This document shows positions 4,901 to 12,858 of a stretch of DNA of 20,122 nt, in pieces. The translations under genes were made by a program, and so were the position numbers. Position 1 is the stretch's first letter. Each line of letters opens with the position of its first letter. The stretch is from a virus: the IMG/VR virus record IMGVR_UViG_3300034196_000265, positions 1 through 20,122 of that record. One strand, written 5' to 3'. Below the pieces are notes generated by a model. That model made no database searches. It was not told the origin of the DNA and saw nothing but the letters and a program-made list of their open reading frames with translations.

Positions 4901-7126
4901 TTACCCCTGAAAAACATAGCCATCAGGCATCATGCTGCGAGCACTAATGCCCTGCTGCCGCTTAAGTTCCTTCACCGCCTCTCTGGCTATCTCTTTTGGA
5001 TCTGCCCCCGGCGGAGGGTTTATAGTCAGGTCGTACTGGTTATGATTTGTAACGGTTGTTGAGCTCTTGCTTCCGGCGATTTTAGGAAGCGGAGGGAGTG
5101 ATTGGTCACCGCCGAGATAAGTAGATCCAGATGCCAAAGCGGGGACGAGATTATCGGGCCTTGGTGACGCTAACCCTGATGTGTCTGTGGCAAACCCCAG
5201 CGTTGAGCCGATAGAGCTCATATTGTTGATAACCCACGTGATGCTCTCGATCAGCCACCTGATTGGGGTGTACAGAGAGTCAATGGCCTTGCCGAGCACT
5301 ACGCCGAAATTCTTGCCTGCCGAACTGGCCTTGCCCAGCTCATCCTTGGTATAGATGACCGGTTCAAGCAGTTTTTTGAACCCTTCCCATAGCGCGGTTA
5401 CCTTGTCAGTAATGCCAAGCGCCTCGCCAAGTCCTTTCCATGCGTTGATGGCGGGTTCCAGTCCGACCTTGATGCCGTCGAATACTCCCCCCATGAAAGC
5501 TGAAACACCATCCCAGTGCTGATATATTGCAAGACCAGCAAGGGCTACACCTGCGAGCAAGGCCCCGATCCCGGTCGATACAAAGGCAAGGCCGATGCCC
5601 CGGATGCCTGTTGCTACGAATGGGAGGGCCCGACCTGCAAGCAAGGCGCCGGCTCTCATCTTCTCCATCACCCCAGCACCGCCAAGCAACCCTCCGCGAA
5701 GGAATGTGAAGGCGAATTTAGTGCCGAGCACGGCAAGTCTCAGGGTGGTGAACGCTGCAGCGGAAGCGATCACCCCGCCCACCAGCTTGGGGTTTGCTTT
5801 TACAAAGTCTCGAGTAGCCGCCACCACCGGCATTAATGTGTCGGCGAGCTTCCCAACGATTGGATCAAGAGCGCCACCTATCGCCTCGGTCAGACCCCAC
5901 ACCGAATTTGATAGCCGCTCTGTCTTTTCCTTGCTGCTGGCCATGACGGTTGCCCAGTCACGCTCTATCACCCCTTGAGACGCAAGCACCTTCTGCTTGA
6001 TCTTTTGGTACTCTTCGAGGTTTTGCAGCATTGGGCGAATGAAGTTCTGAACCTGCATGTCGCCGAACAGCTTGGTTATCAGCTCCTGATCGCCGCCCTT
6101 GGTGATGCGGTTGATCTCGGCAATCGCCGCTTCGATGGGGTTGGCTCCTGACGCTTGCGCATCCCGGATGACCTTGGATATGTTGCCGCCCATCTTCTCC
6201 GCCTTCTTGGCGGTTTCCTCTGTCATCAATTTGGCGAGGAAGTTGGACATGTTGTTGGCGGCTTCTTCCTCTGATTTTGCGCCCCTGATGGCGATCTGCA
6301 GCGCAGATCCCATAGTGGCAACAGCCTCAGCGCCGGTCATCTTCAAGGCTTGGAATGATGATCCAAGCCCTGGCAGCTCGGCGGCCATGGCCTTGAATTC
6401 AAACTTACCTTCTTTGCCCGCAGTCACCAGCATGTCTAGCGCTTGCAGCATGGCATCCGGCTTCACCTTGAGCGCATCGCCCATGGTGAATGAGGCACGG
6501 GCCACATCCTCAATATCAGATCCGGTCGCCTTTGCCGTTTTACCGATGGATTTCAGGTTTTCTTGGGCTTCACCAACACCCTGGCCAGCGGCAACCAGAA
6601 AGCCGAAGGCATTCTTCATGTTCTCTTGGCTGACACCCGTCTGGTCTGAGAGGGTGACCATTGTGCCGCCGAGCGCGTCAATTTCCTTCTTGGTCATCTC
6701 AGCGGTCAGGCCGATCATCATCAGGTCATAGCTGAACTGTGATGACTGCTTGAACATGGCGAAAGATGGCAGCGCGATCGCTGCACCAGCGGCGGCCGTG
6801 TTGACTATCTTCCCGCCCAGTTCGCTGCGATGCGCCTTGTTTTCCTGTTGCTGGCGCTGGATCCGGTTAAGGCGTTCATGCGCCTCGCGCAGCCGGTCAA
6901 TCTGGCTGGTGATGGCCACATATTTTTGACGCAACCCATCGACATTGCGGCCTTGCTTGCCGAATGTCTGGATTGACTGAGAAAGGAGCTTTTGCTGCCG
7001 TTCGGCATTGCGAATGGCGGAGCCAACCTCGTTGACCCCGCCCTTTACCGAACCAAATGCAGATTTGAGACTGGAGGCAACCGCCCCGCCGATGGTGATG
7101 GTTGCCGAGAGTTTTTTATTTGCCAT
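4901..7126 (-). CDS. T: tail tape measure protein (P2 gpT-like)
   Basis: A 741-aa tape measure protein, which sets tail length and is ejected with the genome. It is the longest tail gene and lies right after the E/E' chaperone, as in P2 (T is about 815 aa there). The N-terminal part (about 30-100) has coiled-coil stretches with many Gln, Arg and Lys. The central part (about 120-400) matches the TP901-type tape measure core, with TMVTLSDQTGVSQENM, FGFLVAAGQGVGEAQENL and ELPGLGSSFQALKMTGAEA. Hydrophobic segments occur near 108-124, 445-475 and 495-530 (for example IGALLAGVALAGLAIY) and may insert in the host membrane. The C-terminus is less conserved. The ATG at 7126 overlaps the end of the E' frame. 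Confidence 0.93.
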   Translation of the reverse strand: MANKKLSATITIGGAVASSLKSAFGSVKGGVNEVGSAIRNAERQQKLLSQSIQTFGKQGRNVDGLRQKYVAITSQIDRLREAHERLNRIQRQQQENKAHRSELGGKIVNTAAAGAAIALPSFAMFKQSSQFSYDLMMIGLTAEMTKKEIDALGGTMVTLSDQTGVSQENMKNAFGFLVAAGQGVGEAQENLKSIGKTAKATGSDIEDVARASFTMGDALKVKPDAMLQALDMLVTAGKEGKFEFKAMAAELPGLGSSFQALKMTGAEAVATMGSALQIAIRGAKSEEEAANNMSNFLAKLMTEETAKKAEKMGGNISKVIRDAQASGANPIEAAIAEINRITKGGDQELITKLFGDMQVQNFIRPMLQNLEEYQKIKQKVLASQGVIERDWATVMASSKEKTERLSNSVWGLTEAIGGALDPIVGKLADTLMPVVAATRDFVKANPKLVGGVIASAAAFTTLRLAVLGTKFAFTFLRGGLLGGAGVMEKMRAGALLAGRALPFVATGIRGIGLAFVSTGIGALLAGVALAGLAIYQHWDGVSAFMGGVFDGIKVGLEPAINAWKGLGEALGITDKVTALWEGFKKLLEPVIYTKDELGKASSAGKNFGVVLGKAIDSLYTPIRWLIESITWVINNMSSIGSTLGFATDTSGLASPRPDNLVPALASGSTYLGGDQSLPPLPKIAGSKSSTTVTNHNQYDLTINPPPGADPKEIAREAVKELKRQQGISARSMMPDGYVFQG

Positions 7127-7534
7127 CGTCTTTGGGCAGCCCCTTTATCCACCATATAAACCGTGACGTGCGCAGGGCGCTGATCTCCGCCAGTGACCAG
7201 CCTGTGTGGGAGGCCAGTGCTAACACCCCTTGGCGGATGTACTCAGGTGCTAGTCGAGAAAAGCGGTGTAAGCCCGCTGCAGGCGGCCATAGTCGCGCAT
7301 CGGCAGCTTGCGGATATCATCCGGTGCCAGCCCGCACAGGTTGGCAAACGCGGTGATCTCGCGGGTTGCGTCGCTGCCGCTCATCTGGGTGGTGATCTCT
7401 TGATCACCCACGGTCGGCTCGCGCATGCGCAGCATGGCAACTTTGGCGCCGCCAATATCTGCCGGACGTGACAGGGTGATATCGGCGCTGCCGTCATCGT
7501 TGATTTTCAGGTATTGAGGGAGTTTGTTTTCCAT
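7116..7534 (-). CDS. E+E': tail assembly chaperone E+E' made by -1 frameshift
   Basis: After the E stop codon the -1 frame stays open to TAA at 7116-7118, inside the start of gene T. It encodes about 48 residues, including LASHTGWSLAEISALRTS and RFIWWIKGLPKDDGK, a Trp-rich tail like the E' part of P2. It has no start codon or ribosome-binding site of its own. A -1 slip on the four T bases at 7262-7259 joins E to this frame and gives a protein of about 139 aa, close to the 142 aa of P2 E+E'. Such fusions bind the tape measure and recruit tube subunits. The frame and length support are strong; the exact slip codon is inferred. Confidence 0.8.
7220..7262 (-). promoter_or_regulatory. programmed -1 frameshift signal in gene E
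   Basis: On the minus strand the codons GCT TTT CTC provide a run of four T (7262-7259) where Phe-tRNA can re-pair one base back. Five bases downstream begins an 8-bp stem: CTAGCACC (7253-7246) pairs with GGTGTTAG (7227-7220) with one G-U pair, around an 18-base loop. The E stop codon lies in the first arm. Site, short spacer and stem are the classical layout. The site is not a full X-XXY-YYZ heptamer, so frequency may be modest. Confidence 0.65.
7250..7534 (-). CDS. E: tail assembly chaperone E
   Basis: A 94-aa protein of the gpE tail assembly chaperone family, close to the 91 aa of P2 gpE. It begins MENKLPQYLKINDDGSADITL, carries VAMLRMREPTVGDQEI in the middle and ends with LAPDDIRKLPMRDYGRLQRAY. 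It lies between the tube gene FII and the tape measure gene T, the conserved place for this chaperone. The ATG at 7534 is preceded by GGTGAG. Most ribosomes should stop at TAG (7250-7252); a minority should shift to make E+E'. Confidence 0.9.
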   Translation of the reverse strand: MENKLPQYLKINDDGSADITLSRPADIGGAKVAMLRMREPTVGDQEITTQMSGSDATREITAFANLCGLAPDDIRKLPMRDYGRLQRAYTAFLD

Positions 7535-7561
7535 GGTCTCACCGGTTTGAATGGATGAGCC

Positions 7562-7578
7562 GGCAGGGCAAGCCTGCC
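7562..7578. other. intercistronic hairpin between FII and E
   Basis: GGCAGG (7562-7567) pairs with CCTGCC (7573-7578) around five bases in the 51-base gap between the tube and chaperone genes. No T-run follows. It may protect or process the mRNA so that the abundant sheath and tube proteins are made in excess over the downstream genes. Confidence 0.4.
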
Positions 7579-7585
7579 AGCAGGG

Positions 7586-8092
7586 TTAGATGCCCAGCGC
7601 GTTGCGGGCGGCGGCCAGAATGTCAGTGCCGTTGATAATGCGCACCATGTTCTCGGCGTCGATCTCGTGCACCACCTGATCGCCGTGCTGCATCTTGTAA
7701 TAGGTCAGGCTCATGGTGACCTTGAGCGATGGCAGATCGCCAGGCTTGCTGGTGCCGGGGTCCAACTCGGTGATCTTGCCGCGCATGGTGTGCACCACAG
7801 CAGTGGTGGTGCCATCAAACGACTCGAGTTGTTCGCGCAACACCAGCGGGACGCGGGCACCTTCGGTTATCCCGAACAGGGCCAGCACGTTGCGGTCATA
7901 GGCCTTGAGGCTGAAATCTGTCACCAGCTTTTCCATACCCATGGTCACATCAATGGGTGCGTCCATCCCGCCAGCCCGAAACTCCTCGGTCTGCAGGGTC
8001 AGCTTGGGGGCGTTGAATTCATCGACCTGCCCGGCATAGCCGCGGCCATCGACGAAGGCGTTAAAATTCTTGCGAATGTCGCGGGCTGCCAT
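7586..8092 (-). CDS. FII: major tail tube protein (P2 FII-like)
   Basis: A 168-aa tail tube protein, which forms the inner tube through which DNA passes. P2 FII is about 172 aa. Recognisable segments are NFNAFVDGRGYAGQ near the start, the FRAGGMDAPIDVTMGMEKL stretch (about 38-56), VPLVLREQL and the C-terminal SLTYYKMQHGDQVVHEIDAE, all typical of the family. The ATG directly abuts the sheath stop codon (TAAATG), so the two abundant proteins are translationally coupled. A hairpin and a 51-base gap separate it from E. Confidence 0.94.
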   Translation of the reverse strand: MAARDIRKNFNAFVDGRGYAGQVDEFNAPKLTLQTEEFRAGGMDAPIDVTMGMEKLVTDFSLKAYDRNVLALFGITEGARVPLVLREQLESFDGTTTAVVHTMRGKITELDPGTSKPGDLPSLKVTMSLTYYKMQHGDQVVHEIDAENMVRIINGTDILAAARNALGI

Positions 8093-9526
8093 TTAGAAGA
8101 TCTCCGTGATGAAATCATTGGTCAGATGGCTGCGGAACACGATGTGCTCAGCCGGGTACACAGGGGTGAACGAGAAATCAAACACGATCTTGCCCTGGGC
8201 GATCTGGTCCGGTGTGTTCAGGTCAGGGTCGATCCAGCAGTTGCCACCAAGGATGGCGCCCTTGTTGACCAGGCTGCGCAGGTAGGCGTTAACCCCCTCG
8301 GTCACATCGGTGACGTAGTTCTTGGTGATGCCGCGATCCACCGCCCACAGGTGATTCACCAGAATGGACTCGTTGATCATGTCTGCGGTACGCACCACGC
8401 AGAGGAAGGCCCACTTCTGATCGCTCGACAGGGTGCGGTTACCCCACAAGCGATAGCCATCCTCGCGGATGATGGTGGCGACCTTCTTCTCATTGAGCAG
8501 GTTGGCCCGGCTACTGGTATCGCCCAGGGTGAAATCGATGGGGCGCGCCGTGCCGATGATGCCGTTGATGTTCTGGTTCGACGGTGACCACCAGAATCCT
8601 CTCTCGTTATCGCTCTTTGCGATAAGCCCCGCAACGCAGGGGGATGCCCATTCGGTGACGTTGTTGCCGCCTTCGTCGGTCTTGATGATCTTGGGGTCAA
8701 CCAAAAACACCCGCTTGCTGCCAAAGTCGCCGGCATAGGCGATGGCGGCTGCGTCGGTGGTGTTGGGGCCATCGGCAATGATGACGGCGCGCAGCTTCTC
8801 GGCGATACCTACCAGCTCGGCGACCACGGCGTTGCCTACGGTACCGAAGGATGCGGTTGCGGCTGCGCCAGTGCCACCGCCGCCAGAGAAGGCGACAGTC
8901 GGCGCGGCGGTGTAGCCGCTGCCGGCATCTTCCACGATGACAGAGACCACCTTTCCCGCACTGGTGCCGGTACCGAGTACCGCCTTGGCTTTGGCGCCAG
9001 TGCCAGAGCCACCACCGGAGAGGGCAACTGTCGGGGCGCTGGTGTAGCCGGTGCCCTGAGTGGTCACTGTGATGGCGGTGACGCCACCGGTGACCCGCTT
9101 GTCGGTGAAGCCAGGGGCGATCAGTACCTTCGGCGAGAAGCCAACGGCAGATTTCGCCCCCAGGAAGGCGTGAACACCTTCATAGTTGCCAGTCGTCGCA
9201 TTGACCCCACCCAGGATGTTGGCAAGCGTGGTTGCATCGCTGGAGCCTTTCTCAACCCGCACCACGATGATCACCGCGCCGCACTGATCAAAGATGGAGT
9301 CTATGGCAGGTGGCAGCGTCCCCTCGCCGGTGCCCAGCGTATCCAGGCCAGCCGCTTCACGACGACTGCCCGCGATCAGCACCGGGGTGTTGAGCGGGAA
9401 CTGGGTAACATCTGCATTTGGGGCGGTGCCGATCAGGCCGATGACGCTGGAACGAACGGTGGAGATAGGGCGGGGACCGGAGTCAATATCGATGACCTCG
9501 ATACCATGAAGGAACAGTTCAGACAT
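8093..9526 (-). CDS. FI: tail sheath protein (P2 FI-like) with inserted repeats
   Basis: The contractile sheath of the tail. The first part begins MSELFLHGIEVIDIDSGPRP like the P2 FI family, and the last part carries VNKGAILGGNCWIDPDLN, GKIVFDFSFTPVYPAEHI and NDFITEIF, which are typical of the inter-subunit strands. With the ATG at 9526 the protein is 477 aa; GAGG lies 8 bases upstream, whereas the alternative GTG at 9547 has no good ribosome-binding site. P2 FI is 396 aa. The extra length is a Gly/Thr-rich insertion at about residues 146-231, holding two copies of a GxGYTxAPTV...SGGG unit. The insertion falls between SPKVLIAPGF and VVAELVGIAEKLRAV, which are adjacent in ordinary P2-like sheaths. 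Confidence 0.93.
   Translation of the reverse strand: MSELFLHGIEVIDIDSGPRPISTVRSSVIGLIGTAPNADVTQFPLNTPVLIAGSRREAAGLDTLGTGEGTLPPAIDSIFDQCGAVIIVVRVEKGSSDATTLANILGGVNATTGNYEGVHAFLGAKSAVGFSPKVLIAPGFTDKRVTGGVTAITVTTQGTGYTSAPTVALSGGGSGTGAKAKAVLGTGTSAGKVVSVIVEDAGSGYTAAPTVAFSGGGGTGAAATASFGTVGNAVVAELVGIAEKLRAVIIADGPNTTDAAAIAYAGDFGSKRVFLVDPKIIKTDEGGNNVTEWASPCVAGLIAKSDNERGFWWSPSNQNINGIIGTARPIDFTLGDTSSRANLLNEKKVATIIREDGYRLWGNRTLSSDQKWAFLCVVRTADMINESILVNHLWAVDRGITKNYVTDVTEGVNAYLRSLVNKGAILGGNCWIDPDLNTPDQIAQGKIVFDFSFTPVYPAEHIVFRSHLTNDFITEIF
8834..9091 (-). repeat. two-unit Gly-rich beta-repeat insertion in the sheath gene
   Basis: Encodes sheath residues of about 146-231. Each unit has the pattern xVTxxGxGYTxAPTVxxSGGGxGTGAxAxA. 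The two units differ in DNA sequence, so the repeat is mainly at the protein level. The pattern is known from bacterial and phage surface proteins as a small beta-rich repeat and would sit on the outer face of the sheath subunit. Confidence 0.75.
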
Positions 9527-9550
9527 GTGCTTGGCCTCGATGGACACGGT

Positions 9551-9586
9551 TTAAGATCGTGCTGTCATCATGGCTTTGCGGTGCAT
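9551..9586 (-). CDS. possible 11-aa leader peptide upstream of the sheath gene
   Basis: ATG at 9586 opens an 11-residue frame (MHRKAMMTARS) with AAGAGG (9598-9593) six bases upstream, ending TAA at 9551. It lies about 25 bases before the sheath start, right after the repeated element at 9588-9613. Good ribosome-binding site and spacing are the only evidence; chance is quite possible in such a short frame. Confidence 0.2.
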   Translation of the reverse strand: MHRKAMMTARS

Positions 9587-9587
9587 T

Positions 9588-9613
9588 CCCATCCTCTTGG
9601 GGGATTTCCAGTG
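9588..9613 (-). repeat. repeated SD-bearing element, copy 1
   Basis: This 26-base sequence is identical to 19694-19719 in the same orientation. Its minus-strand core, GGAAATCCCCCAAGAGG (9609-9593), occurs a third time at 15353-15337. It lies in the non-coding leader between the fibre-block terminator and the sheath gene. The AAGAGG end is a Shine-Dalgarno-like sequence followed by ATG. Confidence 0.8.
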
Positions 9614-9627
9614 GTGGCAGCAATAGA

Positions 9628-9649
9628 AAACCCCGCCGGAGCGGGGTTT
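9628..9649 (-). terminator. Rho-independent terminator after the fibre genes
   Basis: AAACCCCGC (9628-9636) pairs with GCGGGGTTT (9641-9649), a 9-bp stem around a CGGA loop. On the minus strand it is followed by a further T, giving TTTT, then CTATT. It lies 10 bases beyond the tail fibre assembly gene and before the sheath gene. It should divide the late region into a head-baseplate-fibre transcript and a sheath-to-D transcript. Confidence 0.85.
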
Positions 9650-9659
9650 GTTGTACTGG

Positions 9660-10271
9660 TTACTGCGGCTTTGCAGGCCAGTTAACTGGGTGGACGCTGC
9701 AATCAATGATGGCCAGCGATGCTCGATAGGTTTTCCACTCCATCAGTTTTGCCTGAACCTGATCGTCAGGGTTTGAGATGATGGCAGGGTCAAGCGCATC
9801 AAGCAGCGCGGAAATCTCGATGCTAGCCTCACCAAGCAAGTTGGTTCTCTGTGATTGTGCCTGCTGAGTCAACCACGCTTGCTCGGCAGTGGCATCCTTA
9901 ACCCATGCGCCAACCGTGGTATTCCACACATCAAACTGTGACTGCGGAACCAACAATGTCAGCTGCTCAGGGAGCATGCCAAGCGCATTGACAACTTCTG
10001 ATTGCCTGGTCTGCTTGTTGTAAGCTACGGTGCCACGCAGATCATCAACCAACTCCCAAGCGCCATGCTGACGAACAATGGCTTTCCCTTGTTCACTCTG
10101 AGGTGGTGGATCAATAAAAGCCCCTGCCGGCATAGATGTACCAACAGAAACCCATACATCCTGAGAATACAGGTACTCACCAGTAGCTTGATTTATGCAA
10201 TGAGCCAACTCCCATCCACTGTCTGAGGCAAAGCCATCCATACCCCAAACAACACGCGGTTCATTCATCAT
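9660..10271 (-). CDS. tail fibre assembly chaperone (Tfa / P2 G-like)
   Basis: A 203-aa protein of the Caudovirales tail fibre assembly family, needed to fold or trimerise the fibre encoded just upstream. The C-terminal part (about 125-203) holds the family features: a Gln/Ala-rich helix (AEQAWLTQQAQSQRTNLLGEA), then QAKLMEWKTYRASLAIID and the proline-rich end VNWPAKPQ. The N-terminal part (1-110) is variable, as is usual where it adapts to its fibre. The start ATGATGA overlaps the fibre stop codon, and the terminator follows directly. Base composition is lower in GC than in the sheath gene, like the fibre gene itself. Confidence 0.88.
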   Translation of the reverse strand: MMNEPRVVWGMDGFASDSGWELAHCINQATGEYLYSQDVWVSVGTSMPAGAFIDPPPQSEQGKAIVRQHGAWELVDDLRGTVAYNKQTRQSEVVNALGMLPEQLTLLVPQSQFDVWNTTVGAWVKDATAEQAWLTQQAQSQRTNLLGEASIEISALLDALDPAIISNPDDQVQAKLMEWKTYRASLAIIDCSVHPVNWPAKPQ

Positions 10272-11398
10272 GCAGCCCTCACTATGTAGTTAAATGAAAT
10301 GTTGCGTGGGCGGTTTTCTACCGCTGTCGGGACAACAGATGCGGCATTGAACGTCACCCGCCCATTATTTTTTAGTGGCGTAGTTGTAACGGAGAAAATA
10401 GAACTTGCTCCACCAATTTGGCTGGCGTATGAGAAAGCGCCAGTGGCTGAGCCAACTGGTTCTCCATTGGTGTTTTCCCCGTGCAAATCGAATGAGGCTG
10501 ATATATTACGGATGGCATCACCTTGAGAGGAAAGCAGTGCCCGAGAAACATCCACACCACGCCCGCTATCCCAGCCACGAATGAACTCAGCGCGAAGGTC
10601 TGGCAGAACTCCGCTTGGGTACGCCAGCGCAAGTTTTGGATAGGTTGCAGGACTGAATGACTGGCCGTTCATCACCAAAAAACCTGAAGGAGGGACAGCT
10701 GTTGGCCATGGTATTGGGGCGCCTACAGGGTAAGCGCTAAACGCAGCCTCGAGCGCCCCCTTTGGAGTGACAGCCTTCTGATCATCATTTCCTGCAATAG
10801 CCTCTGCAACAGATGAAAGAATAACAATGCCAGGTTGCGATAAGGACGCGGAGCGGCGCTCATCAATAAACAAGAGACCTGTTGAGCCAATACTGATCGC
10901 CCCGGTGCTTGACAAATACCACACCTTTCCTGCATTAACGGTTCCGCCCTCAACAGGAACTCTTGCGCCACCAGTAAGTTTCTCTCCGCTATCAGCGTCT
11001 ATAGAACGCGCCCAGCTTTGTGCTGCAACCAGGTATATCCCATTCTGGGCGGCAGTGGTCTGGTCTTTTACCAGTACCCGATCACCCACGGTAAGCACCA
11101 CGCCATCAATGGTCTGGGCACCAGAGAGGGTGATATTCGCCACTGTGGCGGCCCGCACACTCTGCTTGCTGTCCAGTTTCTGCAGCTCACCCTGCACATG
11201 GTCTTTTGATGCTATCCAGCTCGGCGTCAGATTGCCGGAGTTAAGCTGGTCGATCTGCTGTTTCAGGAAGGCGGTGCGGTTTGCCAACCCTTTTGCTTGC
11301 GCGTTGGCGATGCCATTGGGACCGCCAAGCACCGGGTCAGTGGTTTCGATTTGATAGATGCCAGTATCATAGCTGGGGGTTTCCGTTACATTTGCCAT
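10268..11398 (-). CDS. H: tail fibre protein (P2 H-like position, collar-type)
   Basis: A 376-aa fibre, probably the main receptor-binding protein. Residues 1-50 (MANVTETPSYDTGIYQIETT, then ANRTAFLKQQID) are a baseplate-binding N-terminus like those of P2-type fibres. Residues about 80-175 form a common fibre module (TIDGVVLTVGDRVLVKDQTT, AAQNGIYLV). Residues about 225-300 are a tail collar-like domain (GAPIPWPTAVPPSGFLVMNG, LPDLRAEFIRGWDSGRGVD). The end, ENRPRNISFNYIVRAA, is typical of fibre tips. It is shorter than P2 H (669 aa). It overlaps the I stop codon and its chaperone gene follows with an ATGA overlap. Lower GC suggests module exchange. Confidence 0.9.
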   Translation of the reverse strand: MANVTETPSYDTGIYQIETTDPVLGGPNGIANAQAKGLANRTAFLKQQIDQLNSGNLTPSWIASKDHVQGELQKLDSKQSVRAATVANITLSGAQTIDGVVLTVGDRVLVKDQTTAAQNGIYLVAAQSWARSIDADSGEKLTGGARVPVEGGTVNAGKVWYLSSTGAISIGSTGLLFIDERRSASLSQPGIVILSSVAEAIAGNDDQKAVTPKGALEAAFSAYPVGAPIPWPTAVPPSGFLVMNGQSFSPATYPKLALAYPSGVLPDLRAEFIRGWDSGRGVDVSRALLSSQGDAIRNISASFDLHGENTNGEPVGSATGAFSYASQIGGASSIFSVTTTPLKNNGRVTFNAASVVPTAVENRPRNISFNYIVRAA

Positions 11399-11964
11399 TA
11401 CGCAGTCCCGTAGTTATAGGTGCCGTCATAACCAAGTGCCCCGTCATACAGGTTGGCAGCCTCGGTGAAAATAAGTGATACCAGGTGGCAGCGAGCTGGT
11501 GCTGTGTATTTCAGAATGCGGCGCACCTGCTCGGCCTGCTGGTTGGTAATTGGGCGATCTAGGATGACTCGGTACTTTGCCCACTCATCAGGCGAGCCGA
11601 AGGTTGAAAGGCCGTTATATTTGAGGACGCCGTTATAGGTGGCGCCGTAAATACCCTCGATGATCTGCGCCGTGCCATAACCGGCGTTGGCCAGCGCACG
11701 CCGCACCGACCATACCGACCCCTTGCGGCGCTGCACCAGTACCGCCTCGCGGATGGTCTGCCGCTTGGCCTCATCTGACCAATCCGGTGACCACTCATCA
11801 CACCCGAACGCCCACGCCAGCCACGGCAGCAGATCGGCGGGGCAATTGTCAGGGCTCCATATCTCGCGGGTGCGGATAGGCACATCAGACAGGCGGGAAA
11901 CCGTCAGCGCCAGCGCAACCTCTTGGGCGCTGGCACTGGATGGCAGCAGAGATCCGCTACTCAC
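11398..11964 (-). CDS. I: baseplate protein gpI (P2 I-like)
   Basis: A 188-aa member of the P2 gpI family (176 aa in P2), which links the tail fibre to the baseplate wedge. The segments LLPWLAWAFGCDEWSPDWSD (about 46-65), REAVLVQRRKGSVWSVRRAL and the late TAPARCHLVSLIF are family hallmarks. The GTG at 11964 is inside the J stop region (GTGAGTAG), so translation is coupled to J. It ends at the first base of the next fibre gene. Confidence 0.92.
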   Translation of the reverse strand: MSSGSLLPSSASAQEVALALTVSRLSDVPIRTREIWSPDNCPADLLPWLAWAFGCDEWSPDWSDEAKRQTIREAVLVQRRKGSVWSVRRALANAGYGTAQIIEGIYGATYNGVLKYNGLSTFGSPDEWAKYRVILDRPITNQQAEQVRRILKYTAPARCHLVSLIFTEAANLYDGALGYDGTYNYGTA

Positions 11965-12856
11965 GGATCACCCCGGCAGTGATATTGATTGCGGTGCAAT
12001 GCGGCGCCTGATTCCACTGAATAGGTATATCCGCAGCCGGAGAGGAAAGGTTGACCTTCTGCACCCCAGGCCTGCGCAAGGCGGCATAGACACCGTCTAG
12101 GGTGATATCCATCCCGAGCTTGTGCATCTCGGCAGCATAGGCTTGTGCGCTTGAGGTAGCAGCTTCCAGCGCTTGCTGTTGCCCCACCCCAGGGAAGAAG
12201 TCGAGTACGGCACCGATTTGGAAATTAACCACATCGGCGGCAGATACCACCACCGTATCGCATAGCGGCCGCACAATCTCTGAGGTCGTTGCTGCAATCA
12301 CGGCATTCAGCGTCGCCTGCGGCGGCACCCCGAATCCTGTACGAGATAGCACCGCGATATTGACGCGGCCGGGAACCAGGCTATCAACCCCCACATCAAG
12401 CACGTCACCGGACGCACTGATGGCGTGATAGACATAACTACCGATCGAACCTGCAGTGGTATACCCCTCGAACGACAGCAGGATGCGCAGGCGGTAATCA
12501 TCATCAGCCTCCATCACATCCTTGGTCGGCGGGATGGCTGCAGGATCGCCGGGGATAATAACCAGCCTAGGCACATTACTGTTGGCGCCAACCTGATCCA
12601 GATCAGCGCCATTGGCAAACGCCAGCATTACCGCCTTGGCAGACTCATTGGCCCGCTGGCGCAGCAACACCTCGCGATAAGCGGCCACCTCGAGGATCTT
12701 GAATGCAGGGTCACTCTCCACCAGCGCTGTGAACACCGGATCGCGACTCTGCAGATCGGCCAACATATCGGCAAAGATGGTTTCGAAGTCTAGCTGCTCC
12801 ACCACCACAGGCGGCGGAAGTTGCGACAGGTTGACGGCAGTGAATGCGCTAGTCAT
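11957..12856 (-). CDS. J: baseplate assembly protein gpJ (P2 J-like)
   Basis: A 299-aa baseplate wedge protein of the P2 gpJ / Mu gp47 / T4 gp6 family (P2 J is 302 aa). Clear segments are LSQLPPPVVVEQLDFETIF near the start, ILEVAAYREVLLRQRANESA, MLAFANGADLDQVGAN, the DDDYRLRILLSFEGYTTAGS stretch and SGDVLDVGV. The ATG at 12856 begins the expected MTSAFTAVNLSQ; a TTG at 12868 is possible but adds four residues unlike the family. It follows a 101-aa gene by two bases and overlaps I by eight bases. Confidence 0.93.
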   Translation of the reverse strand: MTSAFTAVNLSQLPPPVVVEQLDFETIFADMLADLQSRDPVFTALVESDPAFKILEVAAYREVLLRQRANESAKAVMLAFANGADLDQVGANSNVPRLVIIPGDPAAIPPTKDVMEADDDYRLRILLSFEGYTTAGSIGSYVYHAISASGDVLDVGVDSLVPGRVNIAVLSRTGFGVPPQATLNAVIAATTSEIVRPLCDTVVVSAADVVNFQIGAVLDFFPGVGQQQALEAATSSAQAYAAEMHKLGMDITLDGVYAALRRPGVQKVNLSSPAADIPIQWNQAPHCTAINITAGVIRE

Positions 12857-12858
12857 CG

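Noticed and set aside
8834-9091. Tandem DNA repeat or CRISPR-like array
   Set aside because: The two units are similar mainly at protein level, with no regular spacers and only two copies.
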